DNA of 64,000 nucleotides from Polyangium mundeleinium (GCF_028369105.1 NZ_JAQNDO010000001.1:10510501-10574500); one strand, 5' to 3'. Positions 32,594-41,159 are shown, counted from the stretch's first letter. Notes: a model not told the origin generated them from the letters alone. Translations and numbers: made by a program.

Positions 32594-32653
32594 GCGGACG
32601 TCGTGGTCATCGGCGCTGGTTTGTCCGGGCTCGTAACTGCGCGGGAGCTCTGG
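32594..32653 (+). pseudogene. Remnant of an FAD/NAD-binding oxidoreductase N-terminus
   Basis: A 20-codon stretch reads ADVVVIGAGLSGLVTARELW, the Rossmann GxGxxG start of flavin amine oxidase-type proteins. A stop codon lies a few codons upstream in frame, and the similarity ends abruptly after AREL, 46 nt before the 3' end of group II intron 1. It is most likely the stub of a gene destroyed by the insertions. Confidence 0.5.
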
Positions 32654-32750
32654 GGTGCCGTCCTCAAAAGGGCGAAGCCGTGCGATCGACAGGTTGCGGT
32701 AGGGACGGCCCTTCATCGATGTCACCACCGACTCGGGCCGCCCCCCGCGC

Positions 32751-32772
32751 AGATCCGAGCGTGCGCTGCTAA
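32751..32772 (-). ncRNA. 3' half of domain V of group II intron 1
   Basis: The minus strand reads CAGCGCACGCTCGGATCT (32768-32751), preceded by one copy of the CTAA target duplication. Joined to 34318-34303 it gives a 34-nt hairpin with the layout of bacterial domain V (GAGCC start, central GCG/CGC stem, C-G bulge). Confidence 0.75.
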
Positions 32773-34302
32773 CAGCCCGTGGATCTACGCGCCCCCGATC
32801 GCGACCCCAACATCCTGCATTTGATGCGGGTACATCCCGCGCCACGTGGCCCGGGAAAATCGTGCCAACCGCCTCGGCGTGCCCCGTACCAGGGCCACCA
32901 TGGCTGCCCATATCACCAAAACTGCAAGGGCGGAGCCCTTCCGGGCCGCGGCCAGGGCCCGCGGGGTCCCTGCGCCGAGTATTTGACGTAGCACGAGCCC
33001 CAAATTGAGCGCGGCGATATGCGCCAGGTAGCGTTTTCTCACGTTCTCCCGGCCTCTCACTCGCACCCTCCTCATTCCGCCCGTCTCGCATGCGTGGGCG
33101 AATGTTCGTTCGATGAGCTCTCCACGTTTGCGTTGAAGAGCGCGCCCCTTCGGACGACGCACGCGGTTTCGGTTCCCGTAAAACGCTTGCTGCATATCCC
33201 AGCCCTTGTCCACCCATCTGCGGACGGACTGGATCCTCTCCGGGACGTACGTGCGATAGCCGGACACCTTCAACGATAGAAGCAGCTCGGCCTTGTGATA
33301 CCCCTTGTCCGCCACGACCTCGATCACGGTGCGCTCGGGCTCCGCGTCGCTGCTGCCGCCCTCCGGAGGCGGATCGTCGTCCGAATCGCGCTCCTCGCTG
33401 CTCTTGGCCTGCTCGACATTCGTGCGCGCCTGCTCGAGGCTTTGCGCCATCGTCGCTGGGTCGGCCTCGTTCGCTGAATAGACCTCTGCGGCGACCACGA
33501 CGCCCGTGCTCATGTCGACGACATGCTCGGTCTTGTAGGCCAATCGCGTGCGGCCATCCTTGAGCTTTGCGATGCGGGCATCTTCGTCGGTGGGGCTTTT
33601 CCAGTCGGTATTCGACGTCTTCTTTCCCTTGCGCTTGCGGTCGAGTCGCCGAGCATCCTCCATGGTCGGATTCTCGATGCCTTCCTCCTTCGCCAGCCGC
33701 TTGATGTAGTCCGCGTACACCTCGCCCGTCTCGCGCCGCACGATCGCCTTCATCGAGGCGTCCGCGCGGAGATACGTCGAGTCCACGCCCATGACTTTGC
33801 CATGGAGGAGCCCGGAGCGATTCACGACCCCGAGCACGAAGGCGAACATCCCCTCGAAGACCTCACTGCCGAGGCGCTTGCGCATCTTGGAAAGCGTCGA
33901 ATGGTCGGGCACCGTTTCGCCGGGCAACAGCCCGAGGTATTCCCGCAGCGACAGCGAGTCCGAGCAGCGCCACTCGAGCCCACGCTCGGACTCGATCCCC
34001 TCGAAGTAGCCGACCAGCAGCATCCGGAAGTAAAGCCCAGGCGGGATCGATGGCCTCCCCGCCGTCCCGTCGGCCTCGAAATACTTCGCGCACGCCGCCT
34101 CCATGGCCCGGTCAAACCCGTTCTCGCGAAGAAGCTCGTTCAGCTTCTCGTAGAACCGGTGCCCCGGCGACCGCGGCAGCGAAGGCGCCGCCACCCAGAG
34201 CGACGCCTGCTTCTCACGTGTTCGCCCCATCGACATGACGCGGACAAACTACCATCGACGCCAGTTCCTGTCGAGCCTCCTTCGGGATAAGTCCACAGGC
34301 TG
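32773..34302 (-). mobile_element. IS1182-type insertion sequence with 4-bp target duplication
   Basis: About 1530 bp. The left end CAGCCCGTGGATCTA and the right end, read inward, CAGCCTGTGGACTTA match at 12 of 15 positions. CTAA flanks both sides (32769-32772 and 34303-34306) as a target duplication. It contains one full-length transposase gene. It sits in the loop of domain V of group II intron 1. Confidence 0.85.
32785..34236 (-). CDS. IS1182-family DDE transposase
   Basis: 483 residues, full length, cuts and joins DNA at the element ends. The N-terminal DUF772-like region has RPSIPPGLYFRMLLVGYFEG and VPDHSTLSKMRKRL. The catalytic acids are visible in MGVDSTYLRADAS, VVADKGYH and RGELIERTFAH. 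The acidic insert around residues 285-305 (SSEERDSDDDPPPEGGSSDA) is a variable region. The stop codon lies inside the left terminal repeat. The frame is intact and the element may still be active. Confidence 0.93.
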   Translation of the reverse strand: MSMGRTREKQASLWVAAPSLPRSPGHRFYEKLNELLRENGFDRAMEAACAKYFEADGTAGRPSIPPGLYFRMLLVGYFEGIESERGLEWRCSDSLSLREYLGLLPGETVPDHSTLSKMRKRLGSEVFEGMFAFVLGVVNRSGLLHGKVMGVDSTYLRADASMKAIVRRETGEVYADYIKRLAKEEGIENPTMEDARRLDRKRKGKKTSNTDWKSPTDEDARIAKLKDGRTRLAYKTEHVVDMSTGVVVAAEVYSANEADPATMAQSLEQARTNVEQAKSSEERDSDDDPPPEGGSSDAEPERTVIEVVADKGYHKAELLLSLKVSGYRTYVPERIQSVRRWVDKGWDMQQAFYGNRNRVRRPKGRALQRKRGELIERTFAHACETGGMRRVRVRGRENVRKRYLAHIAALNLGLVLRQILGAGTPRALAAARKGSALAVLVIWAAMVALVRGTPRRLARFSRATWRGMYPHQMQDVGVAIGGA

Positions 34303-34318
34303 CTAACGCACTCGGCTC
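34303..34318 (-). ncRNA. 5' half of domain V of group II intron 1
   Basis: The minus strand reads GAGCCGAGTGCGTTAG, the start of a domain V hairpin, directly after the reverse-transcriptase gene. It ends at the CTAA target duplication of the IS1182-type element. Confidence 0.75.
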
Positions 34319-35156
34319 CTGCCTTGGGTACGGACGTCGAAGCGTTCGATGGGCCAGGGGTGCAGGATCTTCGGTGCGGGGAGCCATCGTTGCGACAGCT
34401 TGCGCATCCTCTCCCAGTTCGGCCGGCCTCGCTGGCTGCGTCGCGCGAGCGCGAAGTGCCAGTGTCGCTCGACCTGGGTTCGGAATGATTGCAGCGCGCA
34501 GATGTTGGTCGGGACCGCGTGATACGCGTAATAGCCGCGTACCACCTGGCCCAGCCACTTTCCCTGATCCGGGACAGGTAGGTGACGCCTTCGCATCAGC
34601 TCGCCCTTGAGCTCCCTGAGCTTGGCGCGCAGCCGCTCCCGCATCGTTCGCCGCATGAGGAGAAACTTGCCATTCCTCGTACTCCCGCAGATGTGCGTGA
34701 AGCCGAGGAAATTGAAGGTCTCCGGCTTGCCCCCGAGGCCGCGCTCTTTTCTTCTGCCGGCCGCAAATAGCCCGAAGGAGATCAATCGCGTCTTGTCGGG
34801 ATGCAGATCCAGCGAGAAGCGCCGCAACCGCTCGCGTAGCTCCTCGAGGAATCGCACCGCATCAGCGTGACGCTGGAAGCCCACGAGGAAATCGTCGGCA
34901 TAACGCACGATGATCATGTCACCGGTCGCATGCCGCGTTCTCCACTGCTGGATCCAGAGGTCGAGGACGTAGTGCAAGTAGATGTTCGCCAGAAGCGGCG
35001 ATATTGTCGCCCCCTGTGGCGTTCCCGCCTTGCTCTCCGTCCACGCACCGTCCTCCATCACGCCTGCGTTCAGCCATTTGCGGACGAGCCGCAGGGTTTT
35101 CCTATCCGCAATCCTGTGCTCGACGAATCTGAGTAGCCATCCGTGGTCGATGGCAT
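34303..35156 (-). pseudogene. Group II intron 1 reverse transcriptase, C-terminal part
   Basis: Reads from AIDHGWLLRFVEHRIADRK through TPQGATISPLLANIYLHYVL and the catalytic RYADDFLVGF to the maturase end ILHPWPIERFDVRTQG. It lacks the N-terminal RT blocks, which lie at 37984-38464. The break falls within the conserved GFFDAIDH motif, exactly where group II intron 2 ends. A translation start at an internal ATG (35061) would not make an active enzyme. If intron 2 spliced out, the two parts would form one protein of about 445 residues. Confidence 0.9.
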
Positions 35157-35204
35157 GGTGGGCAGGGACGGGCCCTTGGTTTCCCTTGGGCTCGTCCCCC
35201 TCGC

Positions 35205-35238
35205 AGAACCCGCCGTGCGGTTTTCCCGCAACGGGCTC
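35205..35238 (-). ncRNA. Domain V of group II intron 2
   Basis: A 34-nt hairpin on the minus strand that begins GAGCCCGTTGCGGG, has an AAAA-type loop followed by CCGCACG, and ends GGGTTCT. This is the catalytic domain V layout of bacterial group II introns. It lies just after the reverse-transcriptase stop, as expected. Confidence 0.85.
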
Positions 35239-35266
35239 CCCAGAGCACGATCGCGGCGAAGCTCCA

Positions 35267-36556
35267 TCAGACCGCCGGGTGAAGCAGCTTGGGATGCGGA
35301 AGGTGGAACCACGATTTTGCTTCGAGGTATGCCCAGTGCGAACGACTGCGCTGTCCGCACCGTCGAATCGCCCGGCGCCACTGCCGCTTCACCTCGCCGA
35401 GGACCCAGAAGAGCTTCGGCAGGGTGTGCGACAGCGCAAAGTACTGGTAGAAGCCGCGCAACCGTGACGCGAGCTCGCGTTGCTGGTCACGCCGCCGCCA
35501 GTGCATGTGTCTCCGAAGCCATTCGTATATTCGGTCCAGAAACTTGCGACAGCTCTTCGTGCTAGGAATACGCACGACGGCGGCCTTGCCATTGCGGTCG
35601 ACGCCGCATACGTGCTTGAAGCCGAGGAACTCGAAGGTCTCCGGCTTCTTGCCGTATTCGGCCATCTGTCCGCGTGCAAACCGCCCAAAGAGCAGCATCC
35701 GGGTCTTCTCACGGGCCAGCTCCAGCCCGAATTTCCCCATCCTCTTCGTCAGGATGCGGTCGAGGCGTTCGGCGTCTCGCTTGTATTGGAAGCATACGAC
35801 GAAATCGTCGGCGAACCTCGTCAGGTACGCCTCCCCCTGACACCACGCTTTGAACTTCCTCTCGAACCAGAGGTCGAGCACGTAGTGCAGGTAGATATTC
35901 GCGAGCACGGGGCTGATCGGCCCCCCTTGCGGGGAGCCTTCGTGCACGCGAACGACGATGCCATCCAGCATCACGCCAGCCCGGAGCCACCGCCCGATGA
36001 GGCGAAGGATCACGGGGTCGGCAATGCGGTGGGCCACCATCTTCCGCAGCCAGTCGTGATTGATGTGGTTGAAGTACCCGCGGATGTCGGCCTCGTACAC
36101 GTGCCGCACCTTTCCCGCCACGACGTGGCTTCGCAGCGCACGCAGCGCCTGATGCGGTTTGCGCCCGGGCCGAAATCCATACGAACAGCCCAGAAAGTCC
36201 TGCTCGTAGATCGCGCTGAGGATCCGCGCCACGGCGCGCTGAACGAGGCGGTCTTCAACCGTCGGGATCCCGAGCGGTCGCGTCTTGCCGTCGCCCTTGG
36301 GGATCTCCACCCGTCGCACGGGAGGCGGCCGATATTGGCCCGCCCGTAGCCGCGCGTGGAGCCCATCGATCCTCGCTTCCAGATCGCGTTCAAACTCCTG
36401 CATCGTCTCGCCATCCACCCCGCCCGCGCCACGTCGATTCATTTGCTTCCACGTCTCGAGCAGAAACTCGGGCGTGAGCAGATGCGCCAGTGACGTGAAG
36501 CGGACCTTCCGATCGGCCTTTGCCTTCTCCGCGATGCGCGACAGTCCTGTTGTCAT
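35267..36556 (-). CDS. ltrA: Group II intron 2 reverse transcriptase/maturase
   Basis: 429 residues. Reverse transcribes and helps splice its intron RNA. RT blocks in order: RRVEIPKGDGKTRPLGIPTV, SYGFRPGRKPHQAL, YEADIRGYFNHINHDWL, GSPQGGPISPVLANIYLHYV, and the catalytic motif RFADDFVVCF, with Phe-Ala-Asp-Asp instead of the common Tyr. Then come a thumb/maturase domain with FLGFKHVCG and the end HLPHPKLLHPAV. No HNH endonuclease follows, as in many bacterial lineages that home with host help. The frame is complete, and the sequence is clearly different from the reverse transcriptase of intron 1, so the two introns belong to different lineages. Confidence 0.93.
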   Translation of the reverse strand: MTTGLSRIAEKAKADRKVRFTSLAHLLTPEFLLETWKQMNRRGAGGVDGETMQEFERDLEARIDGLHARLRAGQYRPPPVRRVEIPKGDGKTRPLGIPTVEDRLVQRAVARILSAIYEQDFLGCSYGFRPGRKPHQALRALRSHVVAGKVRHVYEADIRGYFNHINHDWLRKMVAHRIADPVILRLIGRWLRAGVMLDGIVVRVHEGSPQGGPISPVLANIYLHYVLDLWFERKFKAWCQGEAYLTRFADDFVVCFQYKRDAERLDRILTKRMGKFGLELAREKTRMLLFGRFARGQMAEYGKKPETFEFLGFKHVCGVDRNGKAAVVRIPSTKSCRKFLDRIYEWLRRHMHWRRRDQQRELASRLRGFYQYFALSHTLPKLFWVLGEVKRQWRRAIRRCGQRSRSHWAYLEAKSWFHLPHPKLLHPAV

Positions 36557-36666
36557 CCGATTCCTGCCTCTGCGTGCAGCGGATGTCTCCCCGCCGTGCG
36601 TGTTGCTCTGCGGCGCGCCTTCCCCCTGTACGCGGCTTTCCCGCGCTCCGAGTACTAGAACTCATC

Positions 36667-37077
36667 TCATAAACTGTCCAGGAGCCTCCTGAGAAGCAGG
36701 ACGACGCATCCGAGGTGGACGAAGCCGAGGAAATTTTCGGCGTGGCGCTCGTACCGTACCAAGATGCGGCGGAAGCTTTGGAGCCAGGCGAAGAGGCGCT
36801 CTACCTTCCAGCGGCGCTTGTATCGACGGAGAGGGCGGAGATCTTGGGTAAGGCGCTTGCGATTCGATCGATTGGGCGCAATCAGCTCGATCCCCCGCTC
36901 CGCCGCGAGCCGCGCGTCGAGCGCGTCGCTGTCGTAGGCCTTGTCGCCGATAAGGCGCTTGGGGGGCTGGGCAAGGAAGCAGTTATCGAGGGTTCGTTCG
37001 ACGAGCGTGACTTCATGCGGCGAAGCACTTTCGATGCAGACGGCGAGAGGAAGACCAGAGCCGTCTGCAATGGCCAT
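36667..37077 (-). CDS. IS5/IS427-family transposase, second frame (C-terminal catalytic part)
   Basis: 136 residues from an internal ATG. The frame is open further upstream, where [11 protein letters not shown] reads before the ATG, which is the usual family sequence. Catalytic features: LIGDKAYDS (second Asp) and [11 protein letters not shown] (Glu). It is normally made as a fusion with the first frame by a -1 ribosomal shift near the A5G6 run at about 37120-37135, so the ATG start shown may not be used. Confidence 0.82.
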   Translation of the reverse strand: MAIADGSGLPLAVCIESASPHEVTLVERTLDNCFLAQPPKRLIGDKAYDSDALDARLAAERGIELIAPNRSNRKRLTQDLRPLRRYKRRWKVERLFAWLQSFRRILVRYERHAENFLGFVHLGCVVLLLRRLLDSL

Positions 37078-37469
37078 GATTTTGGTCCCCTTGCCACGCT
37101 TCGTTTTTCCGACGCAGCGCCCCCCTTTTTGGCGCTCACGAACGTGCCGTCGATGAACGCCTCACTCAAGTCGATCTGCCCTCGGTCGCGTAAGTCCCCG
37201 GCCAAGGCATACAGGATCCGTTCGAGCGTGCCGTCCCTCGACCAGTGCTGGAATCGCCGATGGCACGTCTGGTAGGGCGGATATCTCTCGGGCAAGTCGG
37301 CCCATCGAGCGCCGGTGCGCATGATCCATAGGATGCCGTTGAGTACCTCGCGTGCATCCTTCCACGGCCTGCCGCGGCGATCGGCGCGCACGCGCGGAGC
37401 AGGGATAAGCGGCTCGAGTAGCGCCCACTGAGGGTCTGTCAGGTCCACACCTGCATATGTCGCCAGCAA
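36882..37469 (-). CDS. IS5/IS427-family transposase, first frame (N-terminal part)
   Basis: 195 residues as read, but the family-like sequence ends at about [12 protein letters not shown]; what follows is out-of-frame reading. The N-terminus has [34 protein letters not shown] and [12 protein letters not shown], and the first catalytic Asp lies in AFIDGTFV. A -1 shift at the AAAAAGGGGGG run would continue into the second frame ([11 protein letters not shown]). The two-frame layout is typical of the IS427 group. Confidence 0.85.
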   Translation of the reverse strand: MLATYAGVDLTDPQWALLEPLIPAPRVRADRRGRPWKDAREVLNGILWIMRTGARWADLPERYPPYQTCHRRFQHWSRDGTLERILYALAGDLRDRGQIDLSEAFIDGTFVSAKKGGAASEKRSVARGPKSWPLQTALVFLSPSASKVLRRMKSRSSNEPSITASLPSPPSALSATRPTTATRSTRGSRRSGGSS

Positions 37470-37983
37470 TCAAAATGTACCGACGGGTGGACCGATGCTC
37501 GTTAAATTGATCCTACAAAGTGGGATGTTGTAGCTGATGGACCCACTGGACGGTTTATGAGATGACTTCTACGCACGCCTCCGACTCCTGCGCGAGCGTC
37601 CGTCTTCGTCAGGTATACGCCGTTCCTCCGACGTACTCCGTGGATTGGCACGTCCACGAAGACTCACGCAGGCCTCCCAGGTTCCTTGGCGCCTCCTTTT
37701 CGACGCGTGCCGTGCTCTCAGACCCCGCCGGGGTCTCCGGTCGCCCTCGCCTTGTCGGTCGACCTACCATGGCCTTCCAGGTTTTTCGACCCTGTCGGCC
37801 CCCGGACCATTGTCACGAGGCTCAATCGCTTCACTTACGTTACGGCCCGCGTCTCGCTCTGCCTACGCTTCGCTCATGTCGTCACCTCCACGAGCGCAAG
37901 GCTCGATTCCCGGTGGGGCGGCTCTTCCCCTTGCCGGAGCGGGAGTTTCACCCGCTGGAAGCGCCAGGCTTGGCCTGGCGCAC

Positions 37984-38464
37984 CGAAGAAGCCACGGATG
38001 TCTGCGTCGAGCACGTAGTTCACCTTCTTCCGGTGAATCCCGACATAGAGCGCGTCCAGCGCTTGATGCTGGCTGCGCCCTGGCCTGAATCCATAGGAAA
38101 AGCCGAGGAAGTCCTGTTCGTAGATGGCGTTCATCACCTCGACGATCGTACGCTGGACGATTTTATCCTCCACCGCCGCGATCCCCAGCGGTCGTTGTCG
38201 ACCGTCAGCCTTGGGGATGTACACCCTCCGCGAGGGCCTTGCCCGGTACGCTCCGCGATGCAGTCGTTCGTGGAGGTCCCAGAGGCGAGCCTCCAGATCC
38301 ACGCCATACTGCTTCCACGAGACACCATCGATTCCTGGCGCAGCCTTTCGCTCGAGGAGCTGGAAGGCGTCACGCAGGCGATCGACGGTCACGTAGTGGA
38401 ATAGCGCAGTAAACCTTGCACTCCTATCCTTCTTTGCTGCTCGACGTACACGATCCAGCGCACT
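37984..38464 (-). pseudogene. Group II intron 1 reverse transcriptase, N-terminal part
   Basis: Recognisable from SALDRVRRAAKKDRSARFT through GIDGVSWKQY, RRVYIPKADGRQRPLGI, GFSYGFRPGRSQHQAL and LDADIRGFF, where it stops against intron 2. The open frame reaches further upstream, but that part overlaps the folded 5' half of the intron and no start codon there is convincing. It pairs with the C-terminal part at 34303-35156. Confidence 0.88.
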
Positions 38465-38986
38465 TGGCGCGCTTGTCCGGCCCTGTGTCCGGGGCGCGTT
38501 TTGCTGGTCCGTGTTCCCCTTGGCCGGGCCCCTTCCCTCCACCACCTCCGCGGCCGCTGATGCGACGTTGTTCGGCAGCTTCTTCGGTACTACGAGCCCG
38601 TCCGACTTCCCCTCGCCGTGCGTCTCCAGGGTGCGGCCATTGGCCTTTCTGGAGCGGCCTGGGGCGCCATGTTCCCCAGGCAGCGAGAGGATCTCCCGGT
38701 TCCCGTGCTGAAAGATTCCGGGCGTGCGTGGGGTCTCCGACCGCGCGGGGCCGGTGAGGAGCTCGCGTTGGCGCTCCCCCTCGTGTTGCCTTCCGCCTGA
38801 AATAACGGCGTAGGCGCCCCGAACTAGCTGATTTCGCGGCTCAATACCCAGCCCGCCCGTGCCCCTGTCGAACGCTTCGCCGTCGCCCTTACGGGCGCTG
38901 ACGCATGACTCGGGGTCATCGTGGGTCGCTACTCCTTCGATGTAAGGCTCTTTCATCCTCATCTTCCAGCCGGTCTCCCGGCGCAC

Positions 38987-39230
38987 TATCTCCTCGCCCA
39001 CCCCCGTCTGGACGCCGTCCCGCCCCCGTGGCAGGCGCCGCGCGTGCGCGCGTTCGGCCTGCTGCCGCGCGGCATTGGGCTTCGACAGCAAGCGCCGCGC
39101 AGACGTCTGCGCAGCCGCTCGCGCGAGGCAGCGTTCGTCAGACGCGTACATTTGTGGGGACACACGCCCGCCCTCTTCGCGCCGGTGATCGACGCGGACG
39201 ATCGAGGGGACGCGACGTCGTCGACTCGCT
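38987..39230. other. Host sequence between group II intron 1 and the IS66 element
   Basis: About 244 bp that I cannot assign. It holds the 5' exon side of intron 1 and possibly the left end of the IS66 element, whose terminal repeat I could not place. Both strands have open frames here but none resembles a protein I know. Confidence 0.4.
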
Positions 39231-40715
39231 CTATCGCTGAGCAGCTATCTCGTGCGGCAGCGGAATTCGCTCCCCGCGTACCGCCGCCCTGATGGCCGTA
39301 CGCAGGTATGCCTTCGGATCGAGCCCGCAGAGCTTCGCGCTCTCCACGAAAGAATAGAAAATCGCTGCGACCTCGGTCCCTCGCCGCGACCGAGACCCAT
39401 AGTGATTCTTGCGTCCGACCACGACGCCGCGCTCGGCTCTCTCGGTGTAGTTGTTGTCGAGCGGAATTCGCGGATCCGAAAGGAATCGCGTGAGCCCACT
39501 CCAGTGCCCGGCCATGTACTTGATCGCGTCGTCGAGGCTGCTCCTGGGCACGACCGGCGTCGTCTCCGCCCAATGCTGGATGAGCTCCAGCAGCGGCCTG
39601 GATTCCGCTTGTCGCAGCGCGATCCGCTCGGCATCTCCCTCGGGGCCGGGCCTGCACTTCGCCTCGACGGCGTACAGGCCGCGGATCAAGTCGAGCACTT
39701 GCTTCGTCTCCGCGGGATACGAGGACTCGATCTTGATGAATTCGCGCCTCGTGTGTGCCCAGCAATGCGCGAGCGAGAAGCCCTCTGTTTTCGAGAGCGA
39801 CTTGTACACGGCGTAGCCGTCGCACATCACGACGCCCTTGTAGCCACCAAGCACCTTCCTCCCGTCCTCGTTCGAGCGGCCCTCCAGAATTCGATAGGCC
39901 ACCGCGTCGGGCGCCACCACCGACCACGCGTGCCAGCGCGAAGGCTCATTCTTGCCGAGGAGCGGCCATCGCGTCTCGTCCGCGCCGATGACGCCTCGGC
40001 TGAGGACGTATTGGAAAAGCGATTCGTATCCCGGCGCGAGCAGCCTCGCAGCACGCTCAGCCTGGTCCCAGAGCGTCTGCGATTCCACGAGCAAACCCTC
40101 CCGTCGCATCTTGCGCACCTGGCGCTCCAGCGGAGCGTGATCGCCGTACTTGTCCACGGCCACCTCGGCGGCGAAATCAATCGAGTACCGCGCCCCCTCG
40201 AAGAGCTTCTCGGGCCCGGGCGCCGTCTCGATGCATCCGCCACAGGGGCAGCGATACTTCTGGCGCTTGTGTTTCTTCACCACGAAGCGGCGCGGCACGG
40301 GGTCGATCTCCTCCGAGGTCTCGAATTGCCCCTCCCACTCCTCGAGCGCGCCGCCGCACGATTTGCAAACCTTGTCGGCGTCGTCCAGCTTGTGCTCGAC
40401 CTCCACGATCTCCAACGAAAGCTGCGCCTTCGGGCCGTGTCCCTTCTTCGGCGGCTTCGGCGGCTCGGGCGGCTCGCCACTTTCGCCATTCGCGCGTCGC
40501 TCCGACCTTTCGCCGAAGAGCAGGCGATTCTTCTGAGCGATCTGCTGTTCGAGCGTCGCGATGCGCAGCTTCATCTGCTCGGCGTCCCCGCCCTTCAGCG
40601 CGATGAGCTCCGCGGTGAGCTTGATGATCTCCCTCGCGAGCCGCTGGTTCTCGCGCTCCAGGAGCAGCGCTGCCTGCCGGAGGATTTCGGGGTCGTTCTC
40701 GGTCTCGAAATTCAC
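39231..40715 (-). CDS. tnpC: IS66-family transposase TnpC
   Basis: 494 residues. An N-terminal coiled coil (about 10-70) and a Pro/Lys-rich linker are followed by zinc-finger-like CKSCGGALEEW and RCPCGGCIET, then the IS66 catalytic domain: VIGADETRWPL, VMCDGYAVYKS, HCWAHTRREF and LDNNYTERAERGVVVGRKN, and a C-terminal SFVESAKLCGLDP segment. All family blocks are present and the length is normal. The start lies 66 nt after the tnpB stop. Confidence 0.95.
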   Translation of the reverse strand: MNFETENDPEILRQAALLLERENQRLAREIIKLTAELIALKGGDAEQMKLRIATLEQQIAQKNRLLFGERSERRANGESGEPPEPPKPPKKGHGPKAQLSLEIVEVEHKLDDADKVCKSCGGALEEWEGQFETSEEIDPVPRRFVVKKHKRQKYRCPCGGCIETAPGPEKLFEGARYSIDFAAEVAVDKYGDHAPLERQVRKMRREGLLVESQTLWDQAERAARLLAPGYESLFQYVLSRGVIGADETRWPLLGKNEPSRWHAWSVVAPDAVAYRILEGRSNEDGRKVLGGYKGVVMCDGYAVYKSLSKTEGFSLAHCWAHTRREFIKIESSYPAETKQVLDLIRGLYAVEAKCRPGPEGDAERIALRQAESRPLLELIQHWAETTPVVPRSSLDDAIKYMAGHWSGLTRFLSDPRIPLDNNYTERAERGVVVGRKNHYGSRSRRGTEVAAIFYSFVESAKLCGLDPKAYLRTAIRAAVRGERIPLPHEIAAQR

Positions 40716-40781
40716 GTGGGCCTCGGACTCTATATGTCGTCAGCCCCCGTGAATGTACCGACGGATCGAAAAAAAAAGTTA

Positions 40782-41159
40782 TCAGCCCCAGCGCAGGACA
40801 CGCTCGGTGGGGGCGTGCGGCGGCGGCGAGAGGGGCACGCGCAAGGCGAGCTCGCTCCCCTCGAGCAGAATCGCGAGCTCGCTGGTGGTGAGCACGAGCG
40901 TGCGGTCGCCAGGCTGCGCCCAGGGCGCCGCGAAGCAGCCCTTCGCGAGGCGCTTCGAGAAGAGGCAAAGACCTGTCCCGTCCCAGTAGATCAGCTTGGC
41001 GAGCTTTCGCGTCCGGCCGACGAAGAGGAAGAGGTCGCCGGACATGACGTCGCGACCGAGACCCTGGACGACGAGCGCCGCCAGGGTATTGAACGACTTC
41101 CTCATATCCGCGGGCATTCGGTAGACGTACACCCGGACCTGCCGCGTCGACCCGATCAC
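40782..41159 (-). CDS. tnpB: IS66 accessory protein TnpB
   Basis: 125 residues of the IS66 Orf2 type: VYVYRMPADMRKSFNTLAAL, DLFLFVGRTRKLAKLIYWDG and GLCLFSKRLAKG. It is needed for IS66 transposition by an unknown role. The start is a GTG that overlaps the tnpA stop (GTGA), so translation is coupled. Confidence 0.93.
   Translation of the reverse strand: MIGSTRQVRVYVYRMPADMRKSFNTLAALVVQGLGRDVMSGDLFLFVGRTRKLAKLIYWDGTGLCLFSKRLAKGCFAAPWAQPGDRTLVLTTSELAILLEGSELALRVPLSPPPHAPTERVLRWG

Larger units (their letters stand above)
36658..37569 (-). mobile_element. IS5-family (IS427-type) insertion sequence inside group II intron 2
   Basis: About 912 bp. The ends share the inverted repeat GAA(C/G)TCATCTCATAAAC(T/C)GTCCAG, flanked by TA on both sides (36656-36657 and 37570-37571). 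It carries a two-frame transposase. It interrupts the 5' structural part of intron 2 between its 5' end and its reverse-transcriptase gene. Confidence 0.85.
35157..37983 (-). mobile_element. Group II intron 2, inserted in the reverse-transcriptase gene of intron 1
   Basis: The 5' end GTGCGCCAGG is at 37983; the 3' end lies at 35157 or 35158. It has its own complete reverse transcriptase (35267-36556), a canonical domain V (35205-35238) and a domain VI-like hairpin built on GGGACG/CGTCCC. It is in the same orientation as the interrupted gene, and removing 37983-35157 joins TTCG to ATGCC and restores GFFDAIDH in frame. Without the IS5-type element (912 bp plus a 2-bp duplication) it is about 1913 nt. 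The boundary is uncertain by one base. Confidence 0.87.
32699..38986 (-). mobile_element. Group II intron 1, carrying two internal insertions
   Basis: The 5' end is GTGCGCC at 38986 and the 3' end is CCCTAC at 32699, both typical for bacterial group II introns. It encodes a maturase-type reverse transcriptase, now in two pieces (37984-38464 and 34303-35156), followed by domain V, now split (34303-34318 and 32751-32768), and domain VI. Subtracting intron 2 (2827 nt) and the IS1182-type element with one target duplication (1534 nt) from 6288 nt leaves 1927 nt, a normal length. With domain V interrupted it should not be able to splice. Confidence 0.85.

Noticed and set aside
30908-33217. A 769-codon open frame on the minus strand
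   Set aside because: It is antisense to the UbiB-family kinase gene, whose motifs are intact on the plus strand.
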